From positions 1 to 57,188 of the forward strand of contig NZ_BCXA01000049.1 in NCBI RefSeq assembly GCF_001894865.1: a DNA stretch of 57,188 nt, read 5' to 3'. Below the pieces are notes generated by a model, which was not told the DNA's origin, did not search any database, and worked only from the letters and a program-made list of their open reading frames with translations. A program made the translations under genes and the position numbers. The stretch is from Rhodococcus maanshanensis NBRC 100610. GTDB taxonomy: Bacteria; Actinomycetota; Actinomycetes; Mycobacteriales; Mycobacteriaceae. This document shows positions 34,171 to 41,038 of the stretch, piece by piece. Position 1 is the first letter of the stretch, and every line of letters starts with the position of its first letter.

Positions 34171-35202
34171 TCAGCCGACCCGCGCGATCGTGTAATCCAC
34201 CAGCCGTCCCAGCGCGTCGTTCGCCGGGCCCTGCGGCAGTTCCGCGAGCTGTGCGTGCGCCGAGGCGGCGTACTCGGCCAGCTTGGCCTTGGCCGCCGCC
34301 ATGCCGGGGGAACGCTCCAGCAACGCCAGCGCCTCCGCGACGGCGTCGTCGTCGGTGACCGGCCCGTCGAGCAGCACCCGCAGCCGATCGGCGTCGGGGC
34401 CCTCCTCGCGCAGCGCGTAGAGCACCGGCAGGGTGTGCACCCCTTCGCGCAGGTCGGTGCCAGGGGTCTTGCCGGACTGCGCGGCAACCGAGGAGATGTC
34501 GATGATGTCGTCGGAGATCTGGAAGGCGGTGCCGACCGCGTCTCCGAGCCGCTCGAGGCGGACCACGTCGTCGGCGCTCGCCCCGGAGAAGGTGCCGCCG
34601 AACCGACCGCAGGCCGCGATCAGCGATCCGGTCTTCTCCCACACCACCTTCAGGTAGTGCTCGACGGGATCCTGCTGCTCCTTGACGCCGATGGTCTCCC
34701 GCATCTGCCCGGTGACGAGCTCGGCGAAGGTCTCGGCGATGATCCGCACCGCCTCCGGTCCGAGCGTGGACACCAGCCGGGAGGCGTGCGCGAACAGGTA
34801 GTCGCCCGCCAGGATGGCGATGGAGTTGCCCCAGCGCGAGTTCGCGCTAGGGGCGCCGCGGCGCATCGTCGCCTCGTCCATCACGTCGTCGTGGTAGAGC
34901 GTGGCCAGGTGCACCAGCTCCACGACGGTCGCCGCGGTGACGGTCGACGGGTCAGTCGGATTGGGGCCCAGCTGCGCCGTCAGCAGGGTGAACAGCGGCC
35001 GGAACCGCTTGCCGCCCGCCTTCGCCAGGTGCAGCGCCGCCTCGGTGAGGAAGTCCTCGCCATCCGAGAGCTCACTCACCAGCAGGCTCTCGACCTCGGC
35101 GAGACCCCCACGCACCACCTCGGCCAGCGCCGGATCCCCCAGATCCACGCCGGCAACGACCGTGCCCATCGCTTCGCTCGTGCTCACGATCTCAGTACCC
35201 AT
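34171..35202 (-). CDS. grcC1: trans-polyprenyl diphosphate synthase (menaquinone side chain)
   Basis: 343 residues. First Asp-rich motif DDVMD at 105-109 (LYHDDVMDEATMRRG) and second motif DDIID (FQISDDIIDISS) mark an active all-trans prenyl chain elongase; GGKRFRPL is the conserved substrate-binding stretch. Its location beside menJ and htpX equals grcC1 (Rv0562) of M. tuberculosis, assigned to the menaquinone isoprenoid tail. The ATG at 35200-35202 (MGTEIVSTSEAMGT) was chosen; an upstream TTG (35226) and a downstream ATG are alternatives, since no ribosome-binding site is clear-cut. It is divergent from menJ. Confidence 0.9.
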   Translation of the reverse strand: MGTEIVSTSEAMGTVVAGVDLGDPALAEVVRGGLAEVESLLVSELSDGEDFLTEAALHLAKAGGKRFRPLFTLLTAQLGPNPTDPSTVTAATVVELVHLATLYHDDVMDEATMRRGAPSANSRWGNSIAILAGDYLFAHASRLVSTLGPEAVRIIAETFAELVTGQMRETIGVKEQQDPVEHYLKVVWEKTGSLIAACGRFGGTFSGASADDVVRLERLGDAVGTAFQISDDIIDISSVAAQSGKTPGTDLREGVHTLPVLYALREEGPDADRLRVLLDGPVTDDDAVAEALALLERSPGMAAAKAKLAEYAASAHAQLAELPQGPANDALGRLVDYTIARVG

Positions 35203-35319
35203 CCCGTCTCGCGTGATGCCCAGCAACCGATGCCATAACTGTCACGGTAGTGAACCTATCGGGTTCGCGGCCCGTCGGGCTGACCACAGCGGTCGACCCC
35301 GGCCTGAGAAGATACTGGG

Positions 35320-36606
35320 GTGGTGCCCTCACCTGTCGACCCCGATCCCTCCGCCGCCCGTTCCGAGGCGCCCGCTGACGTCCCCGCACACGCCGAAGTG
35401 GTGGTGATCGGCGCAGGTCCGGCCGGTTCTGCCGCGGCAGCGTGGGCGGCGCGCGCGGGCCGCGAGGTACTGCTCGCCGACGCCGCCACCTTCCCGAGGG
35501 ACAAGACGTGTGGCGACGGACTCACTCCGCGCGCCGTGGCGGAGCTCGTCCATCTCGGCCTCGGCGACTGGCTCGCCACCCGCGCCACCAACCGCGGTCT
35601 GCGACTGAACGGGTTCGGGCAAGAGCTTGAGCTGCCGTGGCCGGGCGGCTCACTGCCGAGCACAGGCAGCGCCGTCCCGAGGACCGAGCTCGACGACCGG
35701 ATCCGGCAGGTCGCGCTCGACGCCGGCTCCCGGATGGTGCAGGGCGCCAAGGCCGTCGACGCCGACCGGGACGGAAACCGGGTGCGGTCGGTGACCCTCA
35801 AGACGGCCGAAGGGCCGCGCACGGTCCGGTGCGAGCACCTCATCGTCGCCGACGGCGTGCGCTCGACGCTCGGCAAACGCCTCGGCCGCGAGTGGCACCG
35901 CGACACCGCCTACGGGGTGGCGGCCCGCGCCTACGTCCGCTCGGCCCGCAGCACCGACCCGTGGATCACCTCGCACCTCGAACTGCGTGACCGCGAGGGA
36001 GCCCTGCAGGCCGGCTATGGCTGGGTGTTCCCGCTCGGTACCGGCGAGGTCAACCTCGGCGTCGGCACCTTGGCCACCGCGAAGCGGCCCGCGCCCGGCG
36101 CCCTGAGGCCGCTGATCGAGCTGTACGCGCAGCAGCGCCGCGACGAATGGCAGCTCGACGGCCCCGTGCGCGCGGTGGCGTCGGCGCTGCTGCCGATGGG
36201 CGGGGCGGTGTCAGGGGTGGCGGGGACCAATTGGGCGATCATCGGCGACGCCGCTGCCTGCGTGAACCCGCTCAACGGCGAGGGCATCGACTACGGCCTC
36301 GAGACCGGCTCGATGGTCGTGGAGGTACTCGGGGCCCCCGACCTCACCGAGCTGTGGCCGACCCTGCTGCGGGAGCGGTACGGGCAGGCCTTCTCGATCG
36401 CCCGTCGGCTCGCAGGCCTGCTCACCGTCCCCCGGGTGCTGCCTGCCTCCGGGCCGCTTGCGATGCGTTCGCGTGCCCTGATGACGATCGCGGTGCGGGT
36501 GATGGGCAACCTGGTGACGGACGCCGACCGCGACCTGACCGCGCGGGCGTGGCGCGCATCGGGTTCGTCGTCACTGCGGCTCGATTCCCGGCCGCCTTTC
36601 AGCTGA
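35320..36606 (+). CDS. menJ: Menaquinone reductase MenJ / geranylgeranyl reductase family flavoprotein
   Basis: 428 residues. FAD-binding GxGxxG at 31-36 (VVVIGAGPAGSAAAAWAAR), the geranylgeranyl reductase motif DKTCGDGLTPRAV at about 61-73, and the second FAD motif IIGDAAACVNPLNGEGIDYG. M. tuberculosis MenJ (Rv0561c) saturates the beta-isoprene unit of menaquinone and lies divergent from grcC1 exactly as here. The GTG at 35320 has no good Shine-Dalgarno; a GATACT hexamer four bases upstream would make the message leaderless. Downstream comes the convergent DUF35/LuxR region. Confidence 0.9.
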   Translation: MVPSPVDPDPSAARSEAPADVPAHAEVVVIGAGPAGSAAAAWAARAGREVLLADAATFPRDKTCGDGLTPRAVAELVHLGLGDWLATRATNRGLRLNGFGQELELPWPGGSLPSTGSAVPRTELDDRIRQVALDAGSRMVQGAKAVDADRDGNRVRSVTLKTAEGPRTVRCEHLIVADGVRSTLGKRLGREWHRDTAYGVAARAYVRSARSTDPWITSHLELRDREGALQAGYGWVFPLGTGEVNLGVGTLATAKRPAPGALRPLIELYAQQRRDEWQLDGPVRAVASALLPMGGAVSGVAGTNWAIIGDAAACVNPLNGEGIDYGLETGSMVVEVLGAPDLTELWPTLLRERYGQAFSIARRLAGLLTVPRVLPASGPLAMRSRALMTIAVRVMGNLVTDADRDLTARAWRASGSSSLRLDSRPPFS

Positions 36607-37009
36607 CCTCCTGGCAGACCTGCTGAACCGCGAACACGGGGAACCGCTCCCCCGACTCCGCCTGCAGGAACTCCACCCGCATCGACCTATCAGGATGCAC
36701 CGGCAGCTCGCCCTCGATCCAGGTGTAGATCCACGGACCCTCGTCGAGCTCGACGATCGCGAGCGTGCACGGCACCAGCGCCAGCCGGAGATCGGCGGAC
36801 GAACAATCCACCACCGTCCACGACACCACGGTCCCCGTGCCCGCGGCCCGGACCCGCTCGAGTTCGTCGCGTCCGCAGGAGGTGCACACCGTGTCCTCCG
36901 GAGCCAGCAGCGTCGCACACGCCTCGCAGCGCAGGATCATCAGCGCCCTACGTAGGGTCGGGACACTTCGCGCACCTGTGGATGTGCACTGCACCTGTTG
37001 CTCGAACAT
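36599..37009 (-). CDS. Zinc-ribbon/OB-fold protein (DUF35), copy 1
   Basis: Core of 113 residues from MILRCEACATLLAPED: Cys5, Cys8, Cys19 and Cys22 form a rubredoxin-like zinc ribbon, followed by an OB fold (GTVVSWTVVDCSS ... GPWIYTWIEGELPV). DUF35 proteins usually partner thiolases or acyl-CoA enzymes; none is adjacent. The frame opens further upstream, and I placed the start at the ATG 37007-37009, which has GAGG six bases before it; the same 19-base context surrounds the start of the hydrolase at 40825. The ATG at 36940 is the alternative. It is a paralogue of the gene at 39543-39944 and lies downstream of a LuxR/NTPase gene. Its end overlaps menJ by 8 bp. Confidence 0.75.
   Translation of the reverse strand: MFEQQVQCTSTGARSVPTLRRALMILRCEACATLLAPEDTVCTSCGRDELERVRAAGTGTVVSWTVVDCSSADLRLALVPCTLAIVELDEGPWIYTWIEGELPVHPDRSMRVEFLQAESGERFPVFAVQQVCQEVS
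36946..36957. promoter_or_regulatory. 12-bp palindrome before the DUF35 core start
   Basis: CCCTACGTAGGG is perfectly palindromic and lies 5 bp upstream of the internal ATG at 36940. A comparable inverted repeat (CCCAC-N2-GTGGG, 39914-39925) precedes the core start of the second DUF35 gene. It may be an operator, an RNA hairpin, or chance. Confidence 0.3.
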
Positions 37010-37081
37010 CGGGGACCTCGGCTTCCTGGGACTGACGAGACTGGTCAAAGTGTCCCTTTTGCCCGGGTCCCCTGCGACGGT

Positions 37082-37102
37082 GGAACCACCCGGGTGGGTA
37101 CC
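37082..37102. promoter_or_regulatory. Shared 21-bp dyad element, copy 1
   Basis: On the plus strand it reads GGAACC-ACCCGGGT-GGGTACC: an imperfect palindrome centred on ACCCGGGT. Sixteen of 21 positions match the element at 40899-40919. It ends 73 bp upstream of the DUF35 copy-1 start, almost the same distance (74 bp) as the other copy keeps from the hydrolase start. A LuxR-type operator or part of a promoter is the likeliest reading. Confidence 0.5.
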
Positions 37103-37135
37103 TGTTTTCGCCGCTGAGCGGGCCCGACCAGACCG

Positions 37136-39460
37136 TCAGGGCGATCGGGTGTCGACCTGCGCCTGCTCGACGACCCACGCGGCGATCTGTGCGCGGGAGG
37201 TGAATCCCAGCTTGGCGAGGACGTGCTCGACGTGGCCCTCCACCGTGCGCGGGGCGATCACCAGGTGCTCGGCGATCGCCCTGTTCGTCATGCCCTGCGC
37301 GACCAGGTCGGCGACCTGCCGCTCGCGTCGGGTCAGGGCAGGGGCGCCGCCCGCGGTCGGCATCCCCTGTGGCTGCTCGTCCAGCGCGTACGCGATGCCT
37401 TCGTCAAAACTCAGGCCCGCGCCCTGCCCGAAGGCCGCGTCGAAGGCGCGCTTGCCGAGCGCGGTGCGGACCCGCAGCTCGGACTCGTCGTGGTAGTCGT
37501 GCAGCGGCGGTATCACGACCCCGGTGCTCCCGACCGCCCGCCACAGCGAGTGCGCGACGCCGAACAGCACGGCCGAGCGCCTGGCGGAGTTGTCGCCCGC
37601 GGCGACCCAGGCCATCGCCTCGACGCAGATCGCGGAGCCGAGCAGGTCGTCCACCACGCGGCTGAGCCGAAGGCCCTGTTCGAGCATGCCGGACGCCCGA
37701 CGGGGATCGCTCTGCCACAACGCGAGCCCGAGGGTGGACAGCGCGTAGCCCCGGTACACGGACTCGCCGCGGGACTGGGTGATCGCGAGAGCCTCCTCTT
37801 GACAGGCGATCGAGCGCGAGGTGTCCCCGAGCAGCGCGCAGGCCAGCGCGAGACCGAGCACGGTCGCGAGCTCCAGCAGTGTGTTCCCGTCCGCGCGGAA
37901 CGTGTCGAGGGCCGCGTCGAACGAGGTGACGGCGAGGCGCAGGTCTCCGCTGCACACCGCGAGCTGCCCGACTCCGTGGGTGACGAGGGCGCGAACCGCG
38001 GGATCGTCGAGGACCTCGGCGATCTCGCCTGCCTGCTCGATCAGAGCGGCCCCCGCCTCGATGTCGCCCTGGTTCGAGGCCAGCACGCTGTTCGCGTACA
38101 GCGCCTTGGCCCGCTCCGCGGTCGGCTGCCCGCCCTGGCGGACGAGAGCGAGGTCGAGCCAGTGCCTGCCCTCCCCGAGCAGGCCCCTGGACAGCCAGAA
38201 CAGGTAGACGGCGTTGGCGATGCGCAGGGCCGCCTCCGCCTCCCCCGGCTCGCTCAGGGAGAACTCCATGGCCTCGCGCACGTTCGACTGTTCCCGCCCC
38301 AGCCGCGCGATCCACTCCACCTGCGTCGGGCTGATCCACTCGGCCTGCGCGCGCGACACGAGCTGCTGGTACCAATCCCGGTGCCGTCGCCGCATCGACG
38401 GGTACTCGCCGGACTCCTCCAGCTTCTCGCGGCCGTACTCACGCAGGGTCTCGAGAAGCCGATACCGCACCACGGCACCCGCTTCCTCCCGGATCAGGAT
38501 CGACCTGTCGACCAGCGCCGCCACCACGTCCAGCAGATCGTCCGGGCTCAGGTCCCCTGCGCAGATTCCCTCCGCCGCATCGAGCTCGAAGCCGCCGGTG
38601 AACACCGACATCCGCCGCCACAGCATCCGCTCCCGCTCGGTGCACAGCTCATGGCTCCAGTCGATGCACAGGCGCAACGTCTGCTGGCGCGTCGGCGCGC
38701 CCCGACTACCCCCGGTCAGCAGGCGGTAGCGGTCGTTCAGCCGGTCCAGGATCTGCTCCGCGGACATCGCCCGAAGACGCACGGCGGCCAACTCGATGGG
38801 CAGGGGCAGCCCGTCGAGCCGCTGACAGATCCGGGCCACCGCGACCCGGTTGTCCTCGGTGAGCCCGAACCCGGGGACCGCGGCGCACGCCCGTTCGGCG
38901 AACAGCGTGACGGCATCGCCCGATGACGACCCGGCGCGGGACGAGCTCCGCTCCGGATCCGGGACCGACAGCGGCGGCACCCGAAGAAACGTCTCTCCCC
39001 CGATGCCCAACGGCTCGCGGCTGGTCGCCAGGATTCGCAGCTCTGGACAGCGCCGCAGCAGCGCCTCGGCGAGCGACGCGGCCGCGTCGAGGACGTGTTC
39101 ACAGTTGTCCAGCACCAGGAGCAGCCGCCGATCGGCGAGGTAGTCCGCCAGCGAGTCAAGTGCGGGGGTGGTCGACTGCTCCCGCAGCCCGAGCGTGGCG
39201 GCGACCAGGTCGGGCAGCAGGGCCTCCTCCTGCAGCTCGCCGAGCTCGACCAGCCACACCCCGTCCTCGAACACCCTCCTCGAGTCCTCGGCGACCCGGA
39301 GCGCGAGCCGGGTCTTGCCGACCCCGCCGATCCCGGTCAGCGTCACCAGGCGCGAGACAGACAGCAGCCGTCTCGTCTCGGTCACCTCGCGGCGACGGCC
39401 GACGAAACTTGTCAGCTCGAGAGGCAAGTTCCCGACCTTGCCCCGGACAGCGGTAGCCAT
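37136..39460 (-). CDS. LuxR-family regulator with N-terminal P-loop NTPase (COG3903 type), copy 1
   Basis: 774 residues. An AfsR/NB-ARC-like ATPase occupies about 1-330, with P-loop GIGGVGKT at 43-50 and Walker B LLLVLDNCEH; a helical TPR-like region spans about 400-690; a C-terminal LuxR helix-turn-helix reads LTRRERQVADLVAQGMTNRA ... RTVEGHVEHVLAKLGF (about 705-765). Such proteins are large transcription activators whose ATPase gates DNA binding. I chose the ATG at 39460 because the paralogue at 43364 starts at the aligned codon, both preceded by GAGAGTGAC; the frame is open 67 codons further. The gene follows DUF35 copy 2 and precedes DUF35 copy 1 on the same strand. Inducer and targets are unknown. 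Confidence 0.85.
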   Translation of the reverse strand: MATAVRGKVGNLPLELTSFVGRRREVTETRRLLSVSRLVTLTGIGGVGKTRLALRVAEDSRRVFEDGVWLVELGELQEEALLPDLVAATLGLREQSTTPALDSLADYLADRRLLLVLDNCEHVLDAAASLAEALLRRCPELRILATSREPLGIGGETFLRVPPLSVPDPERSSSRAGSSSGDAVTLFAERACAAVPGFGLTEDNRVAVARICQRLDGLPLPIELAAVRLRAMSAEQILDRLNDRYRLLTGGSRGAPTRQQTLRLCIDWSHELCTERERMLWRRMSVFTGGFELDAAEGICAGDLSPDDLLDVVAALVDRSILIREEAGAVVRYRLLETLREYGREKLEESGEYPSMRRRHRDWYQQLVSRAQAEWISPTQVEWIARLGREQSNVREAMEFSLSEPGEAEAALRIANAVYLFWLSRGLLGEGRHWLDLALVRQGGQPTAERAKALYANSVLASNQGDIEAGAALIEQAGEIAEVLDDPAVRALVTHGVGQLAVCSGDLRLAVTSFDAALDTFRADGNTLLELATVLGLALACALLGDTSRSIACQEEALAITQSRGESVYRGYALSTLGLALWQSDPRRASGMLEQGLRLSRVVDDLLGSAICVEAMAWVAAGDNSARRSAVLFGVAHSLWRAVGSTGVVIPPLHDYHDESELRVRTALGKRAFDAAFGQGAGLSFDEGIAYALDEQPQGMPTAGGAPALTRRERQVADLVAQGMTNRAIAEHLVIAPRTVEGHVEHVLAKLGFTSRAQIAAWVVEQAQVDTRSP

Positions 39461-39542
39461 CGAACCGTCACTCTCAACTCGCGGTCTCCTGCAATCGACG
39501 CTACCCCCGGGGAGGGTCGCAGGGGCGGGTTGCAGGGGCGCG

Positions 39543-39944
39543 TCAGGCGACTCGCACGGCAGTCCCGTGCTGACAGCCGTGGAACACCGGGTACCGCTCG
39601 TCGGACCCGAGATGGTCGAACTCGACCCGGACCGGGCGGCCGGGGCGCACCGCGATCTCACCCTCGATCCAGCTGCAGATCCACGGCCCGTCGTCGAGCG
39701 CGACGACGGCCAGCATGCTAGGCAGGGCGTCGTCGTCCGCTCCGACGCCGGTGCGGTCCGCCAGCTTCCAGGTCACCATGGACCCGAGGCCGGTCGAGGG
39801 CACTCGCGACAGGTGGTCACTGCCGCACGAGGAGCAGGTCACCGCGACCGGCGCGAGCAGCAGATCACAGCACTCACAACGCCGGATCATCAAGGTGCGC
39901 GCCGACAGACCCGCCCACAGGTGGGTCCCGCCCGCGGCCGTCAC
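39543..39944 (-). CDS. Zinc-ribbon/OB-fold protein (DUF35), copy 2
   Basis: 133 residues from a GTG (39942-39944) that overlaps the hydrolase stop as GTGA, implying translational coupling; an internal ATG at 39890 would give the 115-residue core. The zinc ribbon cysteines in MIRRCECCDLLLAPVAVTCSSCG align with copy 1 (5, 8, 19, 22 from that ATG). The OB fold shares GPWICSWIEGEIAVRPGRPVR with copy 1. Paralogue of 36599-37009. In characterised systems DUF35 proteins assist acyl-CoA enzymes; here the partner would be the alpha/beta hydrolase or an enzyme encoded elsewhere. Confidence 0.8.
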   Translation of the reverse strand: MTAAGGTHLWAGLSARTLMIRRCECCDLLLAPVAVTCSSCGSDHLSRVPSTGLGSMVTWKLADRTGVGADDDALPSMLAVVALDDGPWICSWIEGEIAVRPGRPVRVEFDHLGSDERYPVFHGCQHGTAVRVA

Positions 39945-40825
39945 AACGTCACCGCCGCTGGTGTGTCGGGCAGCGTCTGCTCCGCGCCGAACACGGTCGC
40001 CATCGCGGTGCCGAATCCGTGTGGGTCGTCGATCAACCAGCCGTGGTTGCCCGCGACGGTGACGACCGTGGGATTGCGGAGCGCGATGCACAGGGATTCG
40101 AAGCTGGCGCGCGGGATGAACGTGTCGTCTCCGCCCCAGAGCAGCGTCACCGGCAGGCCGCGTTCCGCCAACTCGTAGAGTTCGCCGCGCAGGTCCGCGG
40201 TTCGGGCCAGGTGCGCGAGCCGCCACATCCCGAGCGGATTGCGAATCACATTGCCCACCGCATCGGCGGTGATGGCCAGCAGACCCGCGACGGACGGCCG
40301 AATGGCGAGCGCATCGCCGGTGGCCGCCGCGCCCCAGTCCCAGATCGGCCGCTCACCGATAGGGCGCACGCCTCCGCCCGCGGGTTCCCACGCCGCCCCG
40401 CCGACGGAGTTGACCAGCACGAGTCGTTCCACCCTCGGGCCGAGGTCGTGCGCGGACTGGATCGCGACCCCACCTCCGAACGAGTGGCCGACGAGCGTCA
40501 CCGGTCCCGCGATACCGATCGAGTCGAGGAACCCGCCGAGCCAGCGCGCATACCCGGCCAGGTTCCGCTCCTGCGAGGGGAGCTCAGCGGTGCCGCCGAA
40601 TCCGGGAAGGGAGGGCGCGAACACCCGCACGCCCTGAGCCGCCATCCGGAGCAGTGCGCGGTCGTACGCGCGAGGGGTCAGCCCGTACCCATGGAGGAAC
40701 ACGACAGGAGCGCCCGCACCCGCGACGGCGTAGGTCGCCGCCCGACCCTCGACGAGGGTGTTCTTCCAGCTGGTGTTCCTCGCGTCGCTGACGACATAGG
40801 GGTGGCTGGTGGGTTGCTGCAACAT
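39941..40825 (-). CDS. Alpha/beta hydrolase
   Basis: 294 residues. Oxyanion segment VVFLHGYGLTPRAYDR (about 41-56), nucleophile elbow GHSFGG with Ser115, acid region LLWGGDDTFIP, and the catalytic His in AGNHGWLIDDP, so the triad is complete. Closest in look to MenH/BphD/epoxide-hydrolase-type C-C or ester hydrolases; no lid signature lets me choose. The ATG at 40823-40825 has GAGG six bases upstream. It lies downstream of the LuxR copy-2 gene, 74 bp after the 21-bp dyad, and overlaps DUF35 copy 2. A MenH-like role is conceivable because menG and menD are nearby, but there is no direct evidence. Confidence 0.8.
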   Translation of the reverse strand: MLQQPTSHPYVVSDARNTSWKNTLVEGRAATYAVAGAGAPVVFLHGYGLTPRAYDRALLRMAAQGVRVFAPSLPGFGGTAELPSQERNLAGYARWLGGFLDSIGIAGPVTLVGHSFGGGVAIQSAHDLGPRVERLVLVNSVGGAAWEPAGGGVRPIGERPIWDWGAAATGDALAIRPSVAGLLAITADAVGNVIRNPLGMWRLAHLARTADLRGELYELAERGLPVTLLWGGDDTFIPRASFESLCIALRNPTVVTVAGNHGWLIDDPHGFGTAMATVFGAEQTLPDTPAAVTL

Positions 40826-40898
40826 CGAGGGCCTCGGCTTCGCGGTCGCGGATATGACCCAGCACACATTGCCGCTTGTGACCGTTGTCCGTCAGGGC

Positions 40899-40919
40899 GG
40901 AACTACCCGGTTACATACC
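40899..40919. promoter_or_regulatory. Shared 21-bp dyad element, copy 2
   Basis: Plus strand GGAACT-ACCCGG-TTACATACC, matching 16 of 21 positions of the element at 37082-37102, and likewise followed by TGTTT. It ends 74 bp upstream of the hydrolase start and abuts the four tandem repeats. Confidence 0.5.
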
Positions 40920-41038
40920 TGTTTCTGATCAGGCTCCGCGCCGCGTGCCTGTTTCTGGTCAGGTTTCGCGCTGCAGGCCTGTTTCTGATCAGGCTCCGCG
41001 CCGCGGGTCCGTTTCTGATCAGGCCCCCCGCTGCGTAT
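40919..41038. repeat. Four 30-bp tandem repeats at the 3' end of LuxR copy 2
   Basis: Four head-to-tail units start at 40919, 40949, 40979 and 41009. The shared core is YGTTTCTGRTCAGG followed by a GC-rich second half ending near CCGCGB. Three of four units hold the palindrome CTGATCAG. The last unit contains the stop codon of the LuxR gene, and its final 18 bases are coding, so the array begins in the C-terminus and runs to the dyad element. No spacer-like variation as in CRISPR. Possible roles are multiple regulator sites or a replication-slippage array. Confidence 0.85.

Noticed and set aside
40919-41038. CRISPR array
   Set aside because: The 30-bp units are directly adjacent with no unique spacers and no cas genes; they are simple tandem repeats.
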